DNA of 64,000 nucleotides from Arma custos (GCA_037127475.1 CM073760.1:11371536-11435535), one strand, 5' to 3'. Counted from the stretch's first letter, positions 10,619 to 22,648 are shown. Notes: a model not told the origin generated them from the letters alone. Numbers and translations are program-made.

Positions 10619-11585
10619 CAAAGAAATATTTAAACGTTTCAGCAAGACATGAATTACTACTTATAGTTAAACATATAGTTCTTATTAATTATACAATAAA
10701 ATAATAATTAACTCACCAACAAAATTACTCAGATAATTAATGGAATAATCATTAAACTTAATGAGTAACATTTTGATTATAAATACTGAACCATAAGCAA
10801 AGCATATATGAGAAGAGACATTCACCATAACCAGGAACCACAGAACAATGTCGGACGATATAGTTTGGTGCAATAATACTAGGCACTTCAGTCTATTAAT
10901 TCATTATATTATTGATTTATCATTTAAAATGTCCGAACAAATTATTCTAAAATAAAAATAAATAAATTTTATATTTTATCGCATAATTTAAAATTCATAA
11001 AGTCAGTATTTAAGTATAAGAAAAATAAAAATCCCGCCTATACATAGTCTATTTTGATATTCACATTTTTTAGAAGCACAGACTATCCTAAGCGCTAAGC
11101 GGGAAATGATATCGAATTGGATTCCTCAGTCAGTGCCCTTGCTGTTTTTCAGTTGAGTTTTATGTTCAATTGTTTCTTATTTTAAATGATTATTTTTCAC
11201 AAAATTGTTAATAAAATTAAATATATCAGAGTTAAAAGTGCCTAAATGTTTCACTATCAGTTAATCCATTTCGTAATTATTTATTAATTATAATTATAGT
11301 TGTTAAGAGTTCATCTCAAGAAGATTTCGCCATATTGGATTTTTTTTCTGTAAGTTAAAAAAAAGGTTCATTATGTTATATGTTTTTTCAAAAGCTTTTA
11401 AATAATTGATTTTACATCACATAAATTTAAAGTACCATTTTAAATGGTATAAAACTATTAAAAGATGATTTATATTTAGCTTAATTAAACTACATTTCAT
11501 TAAAAACAAATTATTAAATAAATTTTTAAAATTTAATGCAGTAATCTCATTACATTGATATTTCAAAAAACTTTTCCTGATTTAT
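10619..11585. other. AT-rich spacer, nothing recognised
   Basis: The open frame at 10685-10873 on the minus strand has no family features. Confidence 0.5.
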
Positions 11586-11587
11586 GT

Positions 11588-11730
11588 GAAAGAGAATTGT
11601 CCGGAGGTTAATAAATTTCTCTTAAATATGGAGAAATGTTTATTAAATAGCTTGCTAATAACAAATATTTAAACATTTCTCCAATTCTAAGAGAAATTTA
11701 TTGATCTCTACCCGGACCATTCTCTTTCAC
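11588..11730. repeat. 143-bp hairpin of two inverted Penelope-like ends
   Basis: GTGAAAGAGAATTGTCCGG at the left pairs with its inverted counterpart (CCGGACCATTCTCTTTCAC) at the right, and the pairing continues through AATAAATTTCTCTTA and GGAGAAATGTTTA. The end ACCCGGACCATTCTCTTTC also terminates the fragments near 12200 and 22250, next to hammerhead-like motifs. So this is probably two such ends joined head-to-head rather than a separate MITE. Confidence 0.65.
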
Positions 11731-12080
11731 ATATATTATCAAGCTCAACTATTATAATTCAAGATGAATTTTCCTGATTTATGTTCTAGTTAATAAGTCA
11801 TATAACCAAAATTAGTATTATTACAATCCCACTAAAGATTTCTTTAAAATGCAACTACATATTTTCACTGTTTGAGTTTTATTATACAATAAAGTTGTGG
11901 TTTTGTTTTTAAAATCATAAAATATTAACAGAAATACTAAAATTTCAAGTATTCATAGATCGTATGAGAAAAAATTGGTTCGGCTGGGTGTCAAAATAAT
12001 TTCTCACTATTTATTAAAAATCCAATTTTCGATCCACTTTGCTGGTCTGGTTAGGGATATTAATAGTCATAAATTCATTT
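11731..12080. other. Spacer, nothing recognised
   Basis: AT-rich; no structure seen. Confidence 0.45.
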
Positions 12081-12084
12081 CACT

Positions 12085-12212
12085 CAACCAAACTTGTGGC
12101 TATTAAGCCCTGAAGATGTCCAGCAATGTTGGTTGAAATGTTTGTTTCTAAATAATAGTTTCTTACTATGTCAAAAAGTCTTTTTGATCTCCACCCGGTA
12201 CCATATTATTCT
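12085..12212 (+). mobile_element. Penelope-like terminal fragment
   Basis: Contains CTGAAGA-TGT-CCAGC-AAT-GTTGG-TTGAAAT (12110-12139), a hairpin-centred hammerhead-like motif, and ends near CTCCACCCGGTACCAT, matching the ends at 11700 and 22245. No coding region remains. Confidence 0.5.
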
Positions 12213-12660
12213 TGCAGTCAATTATTATTGGAGATGATTCTTCAATTATTTTTACCGAAACATGCACTCATTAATAAGAATGATACTAATTTATCTTTTA
12301 CCATTACAAAACATAGAATTGTCATGTTTCAGCTAAACTAATAGAAAAAATTCAAAATTCATGAAATCTATTTGATTTCATTGATTTTTAAATAAATTGC
12401 TCATTTGTCAAGAATTTTTTTAATAAGTCTGTAGTCCACAATCATACTATTGAAGTTGTCTGTGTTTTAGAAATCCATGTAAAAGTAATAATGATCATGT
12501 AGTTTATTTATTGATTTGTGTGATTTTGATTAGCATTAATTTATTTGTCTGGTTGCATTGGTATTGATGGTTAAATCGCACATATTTTATCAATTTAATG
12601 TTTTATGCATTCCAAAGATAATTGTGGCTTAGTTTGTTCATCTCTCCCTATCTCATAGGT
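12213..12660. other. AT-rich spacer, nothing recognised
   Basis: No coding signal or repeat end was seen. Confidence 0.5.
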
Positions 12661-12662
12661 CA

Positions 12663-12965
12663 ACATGGAAGGAGCGAAGTAGCTCTGAGTATAGAGTGCT
12701 GAGTTACTATGTTCAAAATTGCTGACGGTTTCGGGTTCAAATCTGGTTGTGGCATATAAATTATTTAGTCTGTAAACATCCACAGATGGACCCTGTGGTA
12801 TCTATAGACCCTTTTAGGTTTCATCCACCCTCCATAAAAACCTGGCAGTTGAGCATGAACCAGGAAAAATCACTTTCCTGCACAACCATTGTCCTAGAAT
12901 CAGTTCAGTCTCTACCATCCACTGATTCTACCACGTTCAAGATTTGTAGTGGTGCAGGAAAAAAT
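12663..12965 (+). mobile_element. SINE-B copy, near full length
   Basis: The head AGTATAGAGTGCTGAGTTAC is followed by a good B box (GGGTTCAAATCTGG near 12734), the body ACCCTGTGGTATCTATAGAC and TTTCATCCACCCTCC, and the tail TCTACCATCCACTGATTC with GTAGTGGTGC. The open frame 12747-13028 merely reads through it. Confidence 0.8.
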
Positions 12966-13445
12966 GACTATGTTTCTTTGATGTTTGTCCATTATTGCAT
13001 TTTTGTTGTTTATTGCTTTTCTGTTTGATTATATTCAGTAAATTACTTAGTCCTGTGATGATAAAAATCTTAACTATCACCACTATCAACTCGTAACAGC
13101 TTTGTTATGAATTCTGTAAAGTTACGGTTTTGAAATAAAGACATTAATGAGCTGATAATGATGTAAAATCTTCCTTTGGATAATAAGAGAGAAAACCAAA
13201 TTAAGAATAATATTCTAATGATTTGGTGATATCCTTTAAATAGTGACACCATCTTGATACTGTGTAAGGTGATGAATATACTTTGTTTAAGCTTTGAATT
13301 CGGAATGCTATACCATTAACTTATATGAAGGGTTTCCATTAAAGAGGCAAAGAAAAATTATATTTCACATAAACTAAATAAACATTTTTTGATAACACAT
13401 TTTCACTTCCTTTTTAGTGATTGACTGAAGATAAAAAGTTTTTTT
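12966..13445. other. AT-rich spacer, nothing recognised
   Basis: The frame at 13070-13252 (minus) shows no family feature. Confidence 0.5.
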
Positions 13446-13446
13446 T

Positions 13447-13915
13447 TTAAAATAATGTTTATTTATTATTTAATTTTCATTTGCACATGCTCATTTGCGC
13501 ATCCAGCAAATTTGATCCAAGTGTTTTTCTCTTTGAGATTCTACAGGACTATCGAGTTATGGAACAAAATATCAATATTTGAGTAGGTCCCTTGGCCAAT
13601 GTCTTTTTAATCTTTTATTATCAAGTCCAGGTAACAGGGAGTAGGAAAGCGGAAGAACAAGTGGATTTGGGTGATATTGTTTCGATGAGTGGAATGTTAT
13701 GTATTTTTTATGAATATATGATTTTATAGAGGGAATGTTCATGTTGTGTATGGTGTGATTCGAAATATACCAAGGTATATTAGCAATTTTTCTAATTTTA
13801 GACTGTGTTGTTTCTATCTTGTACATGTGGACTTGTTTTGCTAGACCCCAAAGTTCTGCTCCATAGGTCCAAATAGGTTGATAATGAATGCATAAATACA
13901 AATCATGCTTGTGGT
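13447..13915 (-). mobile_element. Jockey-type LINE, subfamily 2, decayed copy
   Basis: A minus-strand frame from about 13915 to 13572 reads QPIWTYGAELWGLAKQ, later LKRHWPRDLLKY, the same C-terminal landmarks as the Jockey copies elsewhere but clearly diverged (HTIHNMNIPSIKSYIHKKY in the middle). The 3' UTR has ATTTGCACATGCTCATTTGC. It pairs closely with 39540-39966. A one-codon loss occurs in the QSKI-RKI segment relative to that copy. Confidence 0.82.
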
Positions 13916-14580
13916 AAGGGTAATCGTATTATACCAAAGTAGTTTATTGTGGTTTATCAATGTAAAATATTAGTTTTCCTGTTTAATGTCTAGCACTAAT
14001 ATTTAATGTCCATCAAACTTTAATAATTTTGAGAAAAAATATAATAATTATATTAATAAGAAAATGTAAAACAGAATCGAGGAATATATATTTGATATAC
14101 CATATTTCTAACACTGACTTTATCACCGTAATTTCATTGTAATTATTGTTCTTCTTGTAGTTTATTCATATATTTGAATAATGCAGATTTTCCCTAAGTT
14201 GTTAATTATTTTCATTACTCATTAATTTTTTCATTATTGTTAGATCTGAAGTAAATATAGTAATAACTATCAATTATTTGTTTTTTCTTGTTTCTTCAGT
14301 TGTTTGAAACATTACTAATGCATAATATTGGAAAATTATGTCCCATTGATCAAAAATGAGCAATATCCAAATCTCAAAAAATTTGTGGGATTGGGAGGCA
14401 CAGAAATATATTTTCTCATAAATGATTCTTTATAACAATTAAAAAAAGAAAGTAAAATCAATTGAAAGTTAAAAAATAAGTATTATTTAAAAATCTACTA
14501 AGTTAAGTTTCTTTAAGTCTATTTCTTCAATAGTTAGTTGGGAAGAAGCATTGAAAGGAAAAAATATAAATGCGTTGTGC
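13916..14580. other. AT-rich spacer, nothing recognised
   Basis: No coding signal, TIR or SINE promoter box was seen. Confidence 0.5.
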
Positions 14581-14585
14581 TTTTT

Positions 14586-14882
14586 TAGAGCGGGTTAGCT
14601 CTGTGAGTAGAGTGCTGAGTTGCTGCGCTGAGGGTGCCGGCTTCACATCCAGCTGTAGCGTATGAATTGTGTAATCTGTTAACAGTTGTGAACCTGTATG
14701 ATCTGCAGACCCTCCTGGTGCTCACCCAGCCTCTATAGAGTGGATAACCTTAATTATGGGATAAACCTGGCTGTTGAGTGTGATCTCGAACAAAGAACTT
14801 TCTTTCATAACCGTGTCTTAGAGACAGCACGGTTTCTACCATTTACTGAATCAAGACACTTTATTTGTTGTAAGTAGTGGTG
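14586..14882 (+). mobile_element. SINE-B copy, near full length
   Basis: GAGCGGGTTAGCTCTGTGAG followed by TAGAGTGCTGAG gives a recognisable tRNA D-arm with A box. The B-box position reads GGCTTCACATCC (degenerate). Body: GACCCTCCTGGTGCTCACCC; tail: TTCTACCATTTACTGAATC and GTAGTGGTGC. Confidence 0.83.
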
Positions 14883-15795
14883 CTTTTCCTTTTTGATTTT
14901 TTATATTTTTGTTATCATTAATCTTTAAAGTAATAACTTTCTTATGTTATTTGTTGAATATTTCTATTTTATACAAGTATTATCATTATTTCAGTAATAC
15001 CTTCAGTAGTTATCTTTTGTTATACATGAAACATTCATTTATAAGATTTAATATCTTTTCTATATTATTTTTTATGACTTAATTATATTGTAATAGATTT
15101 TTTATGAAATTTTAGTGACTACTTCCTATATTATTTTTATTATGATTATAGTATTAGATTTTTCTTTACCTGATTTTTTGGTATTTACCTTTCTTCGGTT
15201 CGAATTTATGTATAACATTGATACAATTTAACATTAAAAAATACTCTTCTTTACAATTACAACTCCCCATTATATTCTAGCACTATTTACATAAAATTAT
15301 GCTATTTTTTTGTATGAATCAAATTTATATTTACCCCTATTGTGTCTTAATTTCAAACCGTAAATATTTCTTCTAAGTAACTTTTTAGACCAATACTGTT
15401 ACTAAAAATGTAAAACTGTAACAGAAAACTTGTAGCGCTTAAGCCCATGAAGGTTTTTGGATTCTTTACATGGTGCGGAATCATACCGTTTCCAAGTCAG
15501 CATTCGACAGAGATGGATTTACTAACTTATAAGAAGAAATTAAGAATCACACTTAATTTTTTTCTTGGAGTTATTGTTTCTTGAAGTTCTATTTCCTTTC
15601 TACAAATTTAGGATTATTTTGAATAAACTATTATTGTATTTTTAAAGATAACATTTTCATTTTAAAGACAATTCAAATAATAATTAAATAACATACTAAG
15701 TTAATTCTACAGTGCTTTTAGTTAACACAATATGTGAAGGGATAGTGATTAGGTAAGCAGTAGATAGTGATGTGAGTAGAGTTAGTGACGGAGTT
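14883..15795. other. AT-rich spacer with a SINE-B tail fragment
   Basis: Only AGCCCATGAAGGTTTTTGG and TTTACATGGTG (about 15440-15475, inverted SINE-B tail) are recognised. Confidence 0.5.
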
Positions 15796-15796
15796 A

Positions 15797-15893
15797 CACC
15801 GGGCCCACCGTCCCCCTCGACAGCCCTGAAGAAGACCTGCAATGTGGGTCGAAATGTTGGCTCTTTAATAAACAATTTTCTTCCACAGTTAAT
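15797..15893 (+). mobile_element. Penelope-like terminal fragment
   Basis: CTGAAGA (15826-15832), one A, GACCTGC-AAT-GTGGGTC and GAAAT (from 15851) form the hammerhead-like motif with a 7-bp helix including one G-T pair. TGTTGGCTCTTTAATAAAC follows, as in the copy at 22155. Confidence 0.55.
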
Positions 15894-16147
15894 TAGATAA
15901 CTAACTACTAGATAATAATGTTAAAATTGTAGTTGCATTAAAAATATTTAAATATTTGTAATCTCGATAACTGTATGGTAAACGATTTTCAGAGAATTTT
16001 TAGACTTTTTAAATTAATTTAATAAATTATCATATGAATAAACCAGTTACAAACTTCAGTTACTTCAACTAAGTTAGCTATTTTTTTTTTTTTATTTAGT
16101 CTGACAGTTTCATTAAATAAGCAATACCAATGCTCTTTCGTTATTAA

Positions 16148-16397
16148 CCCTAAATTGGTAGCGTGAGTCAAAAGGACTCATTGGAGGTACAGTAAAGCCC
16201 CCCAGTATTGAGGGAGTGGGGGGAACAGCTTAAGGCCCCCCACTATTCCTCAAGAAAAAAAAATATATTGTTATTTAAGTTTATTTATTACTATCCCACT
16301 CTCTCAAATAATAATTGAAAGTCAATAACTTTATAATGAGTAAGAGTTACTCACGCTACTAACCCCGCTGCAAAAGTTTAGCGCTACCAATCTAGGG
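16148..16397. mobile_element. piggyBac-like MITE flanked by TTAA
   Basis: TTAA at 16144-16147 and 16398-16401 flank a 250-bp unit with ends CCCTAAATTGGTAGCG and, inverted, CCCTAGATTGGTAGCG. TTAA duplication plus a CCCT start is the hallmark of piggyBac-type insertions. Subterminal repeats (TAGCGTGAGTC and its complement GAGTTACTCACGCTA) lie inside. A G/C-run block (about 16198-16246) can form a hairpin. No transposase is present. Confidence 0.85.
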
Positions 16398-16401
16398 TTA
16401 A

Positions 16402-16895
16402 AACTGCTACAAACATGTCAACCTGCTACGTTACACAAAAACACAACATGGACATGTAGCATATTCATTCATAAGAGAAATATTTTTGCACGATCCTGAA
16501 ACAATTAACAAGGAGGAACTGAACATGTTTTAATTGCTCCCATCATGTTGTTTAAACAAGTTAATAAACATTCAAAGCAATTCTTATTGAATAACTTTAC
16601 TACATCATAATATAAAGAATAGCATTTTAGATCCTTAACTGGCTATCTTAAACATTATTTTCTTGGCAAGCAATACAAACTCCACCAAAATGAATGGAGT
16701 ATTGCCAATTTGATGGTATTTACTTTTCTTACCATTTTTGACTAAAACTTAATTAATATATATTAAAAGTTATCATGTTTTTTTTACTGTGGGAAAATTT
16801 AAATAAGTGCTTTTAATTATACAACTAAAACATTTTATTTTGTTGGCTTCTAGGAGTGAAAATAATAATAATTTCTAATAAGTATTAATGCAGTC

Positions 16896-16984
<89 letters not shown>

Positions 16985-17886
16985 ATAAATGCTAAACAAA
17001 GTAAATATATCAAAATTAGCAATAACCCTAATAATTTTATATTTTAAATAAATTTTTTCAAGTTTTTGAATTTTGAGACTGGTCTGTTTGGTACTGCATA
17101 TTACATTTGTGAATTGTAGCAAATTATACTAGAAATCAATATATTAAAAAATAAATAAATAAATTAGGAAACATATTAAAATCTTGATACGACTGCATAA
17201 TAATTTTGTAATCTTGTGACCATATCAGGAATTTGATATTTTAAAATTTTATCAATACAAAAGTTTTATTTTATGATTATTATAAATTGACTAATTAATC
17301 AGTCAGAGTATTCCCCAAGTCTGAAATTTTAATTTTTAATTATTAATTTTTTCAAAACTTCAAATTAAACAGAATTATATATATATAAAGAGTAAAAATT
17401 ATTTTAAATAATATATTATGTATAATTAACATCCTATATTGATCCTCTTTCATTTGTTCTTACATTACATATTTATTGATGATTCAGGACATTTTTGCTT
17501 CATCATCAAGATCTTTCAAAATATTTTCATTTATATAATTCCTTAATTTAATTTTCCTTTTGGACAATAATATTTTGTCTATTTTAAGACTTCAAACCAA
17601 ATTTATTCTGCAAGAATTATTTAAACTTGTGAACTAAACATTAACTGTTTCATTCAATAGTATATTTATATTTATGTATTGCATGTATTTGATTAACTTC
17701 ATTTAGATTTAGATCAGCCGTGTTATTATTTCATTAATCACTAAATCTGTATTTTGTATCATCAGAATCTCAAAAAAGTTTCGTTTGTATTCTGAAATCC
17801 GAATCGGGTAAAATAGAACCTCATAGTTAACAGTTTTTTTAAACTTTTTTATTTTGATTTACTCAAAGATAAACCACATTAGTTTT
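16402..17886. other. AT-rich spacer with a (TA)n tract
   Basis: Apart from the microsatellite at 16900-16984, no repeat end or coding sequence was recognised in about 1.5 kb. Confidence 0.5.
16900..16984. repeat. (TA)n(TG)n microsatellite
   Basis: About 37 TA units followed by a few TG units; an apparent YIYIYI protein on the minus strand is an artefact of it. Confidence 0.98.
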
Positions 17887-17887
17887 C

Positions 17888-19138
17888 GTAATTATTCCGC
17901 AGGTTTTCGCTTCGAGTTGAGTCACAACTTTTAACTTTTCATTCGTCTGCCTTTTAGTATTTGGCAAAAATACAATTTATCGTGAGCTTTAGTATGGAAA
18001 ATATAATCTAATTATGAGTAATGAGTAGATTTTAGAAATCATTTCATCCAGAAATGAACGTTTCAACAAACTTATATCATCTATATTTCGGAATGTTAGT
18101 TGAAACTATTATTTCTTGATGAAATGATTATTGAAATCTACTGCATACACATAATTACATTATCTTTTTCATAACAAAGCTCACGATAACTTGTATCTTT
18201 ATAAAATACTAGCTTATGCCCGCGGCTTCGCACGCGTGGAATTTGGTCTGCCACGCAAAGTTTCGTGAAAGATCATTTTAAATAAATAATTTAATTTTTT
18301 TTTTTAAATGTAAGTTACTCGAACATCCGAAATTTCAGATGTCTAACTTCAAAACTGACGGATTCTATACAACCTTTGAACACCTTTTATATTAAAGGGG
18401 AAACCCTTGGAGTGGAATTATCCGAATTTCTTTCGTAAACTATACACAGAACCTAACTACAAATTTCAAGAGGCTAAATTCCTGATTTACCTTTACTTAT
18501 GTACTATAACGGGGGGGGCACATGCCCCCGTGCCCCCACATAGATCATCATTAGATTTGCCTTTATTTGTGAACAATAATGGATTCTCCACAGTAGTTAA
18601 AATACTGCAGGGGGGGAACGTGCCCCATTGCACCCCCCCATAAATCCGTGCTTATTATAAGCTATATGTTATTCTGATGTATAACCTATATTACTGTAAA
18701 GTTTCATCCAAATCCGTCCAGTAGTTTTTGCTTGAAAGAGAGACAAACATACAAACATTCACATTTATAATATTAGTAAGATTAGTAGAATATCAAAACA
18801 AATAGTTTCACTCATGTTCTTTCTGTTATTTTAACAACTATTATCATGTGATTTGCCTTTATTTATGTACAATAATGGATTCTCCACAGTACCTAAAATA
18901 CTGGGAGGGTAGAGGGGGGGGCACGTGCCCCCTTGCACCCTCCCATAAATCCGCGCTTGCTATAGCCTATGTGTTATTCTGATGTATAACCTATATTACT
19001 GTAAAGTTTCATCCAAATCCGTCCAGTAATTTTTGCGTGAAAGAGAGACAAACATACAAACATTCACATTTATAATATTAGTAAGATTAAGCAGTTAAAA
19101 ACTTGTAACTAAACTGGAAGCGACAACGTACTTAACAG
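17888..19138. mobile_element. FB element copy 4, split by a nested element
   Basis: The left arm (17888-18080) starts AATTATTCCGCAGG and the right arm starts at about 18095 (TTAGTTGAAAC). The right arm breaks at 18207 and resumes at about 19088 (GTTAAAAACTTG, then GAAGCGACAACG). The end AACAGATAC matches the right tip of copy 1. Confidence 0.72.
18208..19086 (+). mobile_element. CTAG element nested in FB copy 4, two 3' modules
   Basis: It starts ACTAGCTTATGCCCGCGG and has the 5' block TGGAATTTGGTCTGCCACGC. A 3' module running from TGCCTTTATTTGTG to TTATAATATTAGTAAGAT occurs twice in tandem (about 18555-18783 and 18850-19086). Each module carries a G(6-8)/C(5-7) hairpin. The open frame at 18407-18643 lies across the GC-rich part and is not a gene. 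Confidence 0.78.
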
Positions 19139-19151
19139 ATACTCGTACTTT

Positions 19152-19841
19152 GGGTCTGTTTCGGAAAATGCATGCGTTCGGCAATTATATATGAAATAAC
19201 GCCATATGTTTCAGAAATTTAACATGTAACCTAATAATAAATGCAGTTATAACTTTTATTGATAACCGTTATAACCTAATAGAAGTGAAAGAACATATGT
19301 TTGTTTTTATGTATAATTTAAAACATAACTAATAACCAAGACAATTATAGATATATATATTTTCAATTTGGAGGACAAAAATCACAATATTCTTCAGTAT
19401 CTGCTCAAATAAATCCCTGTTCTCGTACCTCCTTCTCCAAATATATTGACACAGGTACGAATCTATCATCGTCCGGTGGGTACCGCATTCTCTCTTGTTC
19501 CTTCTCTTGAGAGATGACCATAGAGATTCGATTCTTTGAGTACGAGCTCCTGAGGTTACTTCATTTCATGTCCCTTGGAACAGAGTCTTTTTTGATGTGT
19601 AATATCTTTATCTTGAGAATATTTTATCCTCGATTCTTGATTTTTAACTATTTTCGCCAATTATAAGAAATTCATTTTAATGACTGGGTTAATCACATTT
19701 ACTACAAGTAAAAGTACATGATTTTATCTTTCTTTACATTTTTTATTTCTATTAGGTTATAACAGTTGTTAATAAAAGTAAGTGATACCAAATAACAGAT
19801 ATTTAAAAAATAATCTGCATGCGTTTTCCGAAATAGACTCG
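19152..19841. mobile_element. 690-bp TIR element of unknown class
   Basis: Left end GGGTCTGTTTCGGAAAATGC; right end, inverted, GAGTCTATTTCGGAAAACGC; both continue ATGC. A second inverted pair lies inside: GTTATAACCTAATAGAA at about 19269-19285 and its complement at about 19751-19769. The central 250 bp are GC-richer and non-coding. A convincing target duplication was not found, so the superfamily is open. Confidence 0.68.
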
Positions 19842-20503
19842 ATATTTCAATAATTAGATCCCAGTATGGAATAAAATTGAATAAATCGATTGTACAATTT
19901 TCAACGAGGCTTCTAAAGCAATTTTTTGACGTTCGGCTTCAATTTAACAGAATACCCAAGGGACAGTTGTGGCCAATATACTGCTCGCAATGAACATTTT
20001 CCCGTTTCGCGAGATTCATCCCATTTTTACAAAACATATATTTTATTATTTATTAACATACATATATTTATTAAAGTTACACAATTTGTTCATCTACTTA
20101 TTCAAAAGTTAAATTTCGATATTATAAGATAAAATCATTATAATTATTACAATGTAGCCAAAGTATCATAATTATTGTATTATCAATGTTTATAAACAAT
20201 ATTAAAGCAATTCCAATAGTAAATAAATAATACATTATATATTTTTTCATCCAAAAAAATGCCTATTCCTGGGCTAAATCTGATACGAATAAATATAATT
20301 TTATTTTACTAGTTATGCAGCATTTCCAAAGTGGCTCTCAAGATGATCTGATTTGGGCACCCTAAGGATGAACCTCAAGAAATGGAGATTATAAAAAAAA
20401 TTCCAAATAAATAAATTCGAAAAATAGTAAATTTATAGTTAATATAATTTTATTATTAATAGTTATTTTGATGGTAATTATTTTTAAATATTTTGTTTTA
20501 AAG
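19842..20503. other. AT-rich spacer, nothing recognised
   Basis: The frame at 19926-20132 has no family features. Confidence 0.5.
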
Positions 20504-20504
20504 A

Positions 20505-20660
20505 GAAAAGATTTGTCCTGGCCGGGATTCGAACCCGGGTCGTTAGCATCTGCGGTGCCGTGCTCTAAACCGCTGAGCTACCACTTGGGCTTGGATACGA
20601 CCAGGTAGTTCGAATCCCGGCCAGCTAAATATTTTCTCTTCAATTTAACAAAAATATTTA
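20505..20660 (-). mobile_element. SINE-A (tRNA-derived), copy with duplicated tail
   Basis: Minus strand: GGTAGCTCAGCGGTTTAGAG is a tRNA D-arm/A box and CCCGGGTTCGAATCCCGG is a perfect T-arm/B box. The anticodon helix is imperfect (loop CCGCAGA), so this is a SINE head rather than a tRNA gene. AAGAGAAAAGATTTGTC on the left and, inverted, TTTTCTCTT on the right show tail sequence on both sides of the head. Confidence 0.75.
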
Positions 20661-20885
20661 AATATAGTTAATATAGATCTATTGTAAACTTGCTTTGATA
20701 TACCTTTTTTAACAATATTGATTTTTTGGGCCAAACTCCAATTATCCTCTTGAGCCACTGGTGACTTTTAGTTTTATAGAATAATGATATAATTTTAATT
20801 TCTTTTCTTACTAATCTTCTACCACCTGATTTGGAATATATTTATATACACAAATCAATCACATATACACTGGTGATCATCTGAG

Positions 20886-21036
20886 AGTTAGACCAAGGCA
20901 TAGGTGGGAGGATTGTCTTCAGAGTGATCTGATGGATTTGAATTTGGGCAATAGTCCGTGGACAGAAATTCGTAAGCAGGGATTGATTGTATTGGGATTG
21001 AGCCTTCGAGTTCCCGAAGCATTATTATTATAAAAA
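20886..21036 (+). pseudogene. LINE protein C-terminal tail, family 2 (copy a)
   Basis: A frame from 20886 reads RVRPRHRWEDCLQSDLMDLN and ends LSLRVPEALLL before the stop. The basic RPRHRWED motif is typical of the extreme C-terminus of insect LINE reverse transcriptases. Copies at 52645 and 60224 align with it (RGRSKRRWDDSV and GPKHRWEDCFKT). Only about 48 codons remain, followed by an ATT-rich tail. Confidence 0.65.
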
Positions 21037-21930
21037 AAAATGATATATAAATAATTCAAAGTACAATACACGCTATACAATATCTCTAACATGAAGTGGT
21101 ATTCGATGCTGTAATCATCGGGAGAAGAAAACGAAGAATAAACTGCAATATAAATGAGCGAATAGAGCTATAATATAATGTATTTACTTGTAAGAAATTA
21201 CTTTTAACTTTTAAATCAATTCTTTAAGGTGATTTTTTTAAAATAATTAAATATGTCGATATGTTTTTATGTTATATATTTAATTTATACTTGAAAATAT
21301 CAGCAATGGAACATTAATTAATTAACTACATAAAGACAAGTTTCCAAGATTTTCTATATTAAAGTCTAAACATTGCTGTTTTTATACCGACCCTCATGAC
21401 CTGTATAAATTTATTACTCGATGGAAACTTGTTATTCAAATAAATAAATAATAGAGAGAAAAAAAATAAACGAACCAAGTGAATAGTGATTCATCAAGGA
21501 GCATATTATATATGAAAAATAAAGTTAGAATAAACTTGAAAAAAAAATCTTTGATCTTAACGAATTTAAATTCATATTAAACTCCTTATTTTATCATTCT
21601 AATTACAATTACAAATGTTGTTTTTATATAATCTAAATTTTAAATGTAACAGGTGTAAATTGTGTTGTTTTCTTTAAACCACCCTTGATTTTTTCCCTTA
21701 AACAAGGACTGGCTGAAGAAGTTCCCGCTTCGTTCCAAGGTCCTTCAATTATCCAAACTGTTTCATCTTTTCTCTCTCTTTCGCGATAAAAGCCTTATGA
21801 ATTTTAAATTGAAAGTCACAAATTCTGCGAGTATATAGTTTCTTTTCAGGAGGAATTCACTAATTAGAATTTTTTTCGGTGAAAAACCCATAAAGGGTCT
21901 CTTGGTGTGAGTGTACATGAGCGATAAGGC
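21037..21930. other. AT-rich spacer, nothing recognised
   Basis: No coding signal or repeat end was seen. Confidence 0.5.
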
Positions 21931-21934
21931 ATCA

Positions 21935-22140
21935 CTATTGTTTGTTTATTCATTTAACGTTACTTCATGCTGCTATGGCTAATCGGACGTTGCTACAGTG
22001 AGGGTCCTAAATATTGCCTATCCAGGTTTGATTAGGATAGGGATTTTTAACGAGTACATCGTACCCTTACGCCCCTCCTGAAAGGGGAGCAATGAATAAC
22101 TACTCCCTGCTTAGATGGACTTCTGGAGAAGTATATTCTT
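21935..22140 (-). mobile_element. SINE-C fragment
   Basis: TTTAACGTTACTTCATGCTG, ATGGCTAATCGGACG and CTATCCAGGTTTGATTAGGA are the inverted 3' part of SINE-C; the tRNA-like head is lost or deleted. Confidence 0.72.
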
Positions 22141-22154
22141 ATCAAGTGTGACCG

Positions 22155-22268
22155 CACTAGCCCTGAAGAAAACCTGCAATCTGGGTCGAAACTTGGGCTT
22201 TCCAATAAACAGTTCTACCTAAATAAGAGAATTTTTTTTACCTACACCCGGACTATTTTCTTCCTCAT
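22155..22268 (+). mobile_element. Penelope-like terminal fragment
   Basis: CTGAAGA (22163-22169), AAACCTGC-AATC-TGGGTC and GAAAC form the hammerhead-like motif. It ends with ACACCCGGACTATTTTCTTC, the family terminus shared with 11700 and 12200. Confidence 0.58.
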
Positions 22269-22640
22269 ATATCTAGACAAAATCACCATAAACTGATTTG
22301 GACACCCTACATCTAGGTGAAAGACAGAATAATAAAAAAAAAATGACCCTATACTAGTATCCAGAAGGGAGAGGCTTTTGGCAGAAGGGGAAGAGGCTAG
22401 CCTAGAGTTTTGTGGACTAATCAAGATCCTAACGACCAAAAACTAATGTATATTTTTTGTGGATGAAAATGTAAACTTTGGAGAACTCTCAATAAAAAAG
22501 GGGAATTTTTTGTAATTATAACGGATTTTCACAGCTATTGAACCTCTTCAGTTAGTCCTGTTGAAACGTTGTCGCCTTTTGTGTCCAATTAGCTTAAATC
22601 AGAATATTTTGATACTATTTTGATCGCTTTTAGTTTTTTA
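22269..22640. other. Spacer, nothing recognised
   Basis: The minus-strand frame at 22242-22439 shows no family motif. Confidence 0.45.
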
Positions 22641-22648
22641 TTGAAAAT

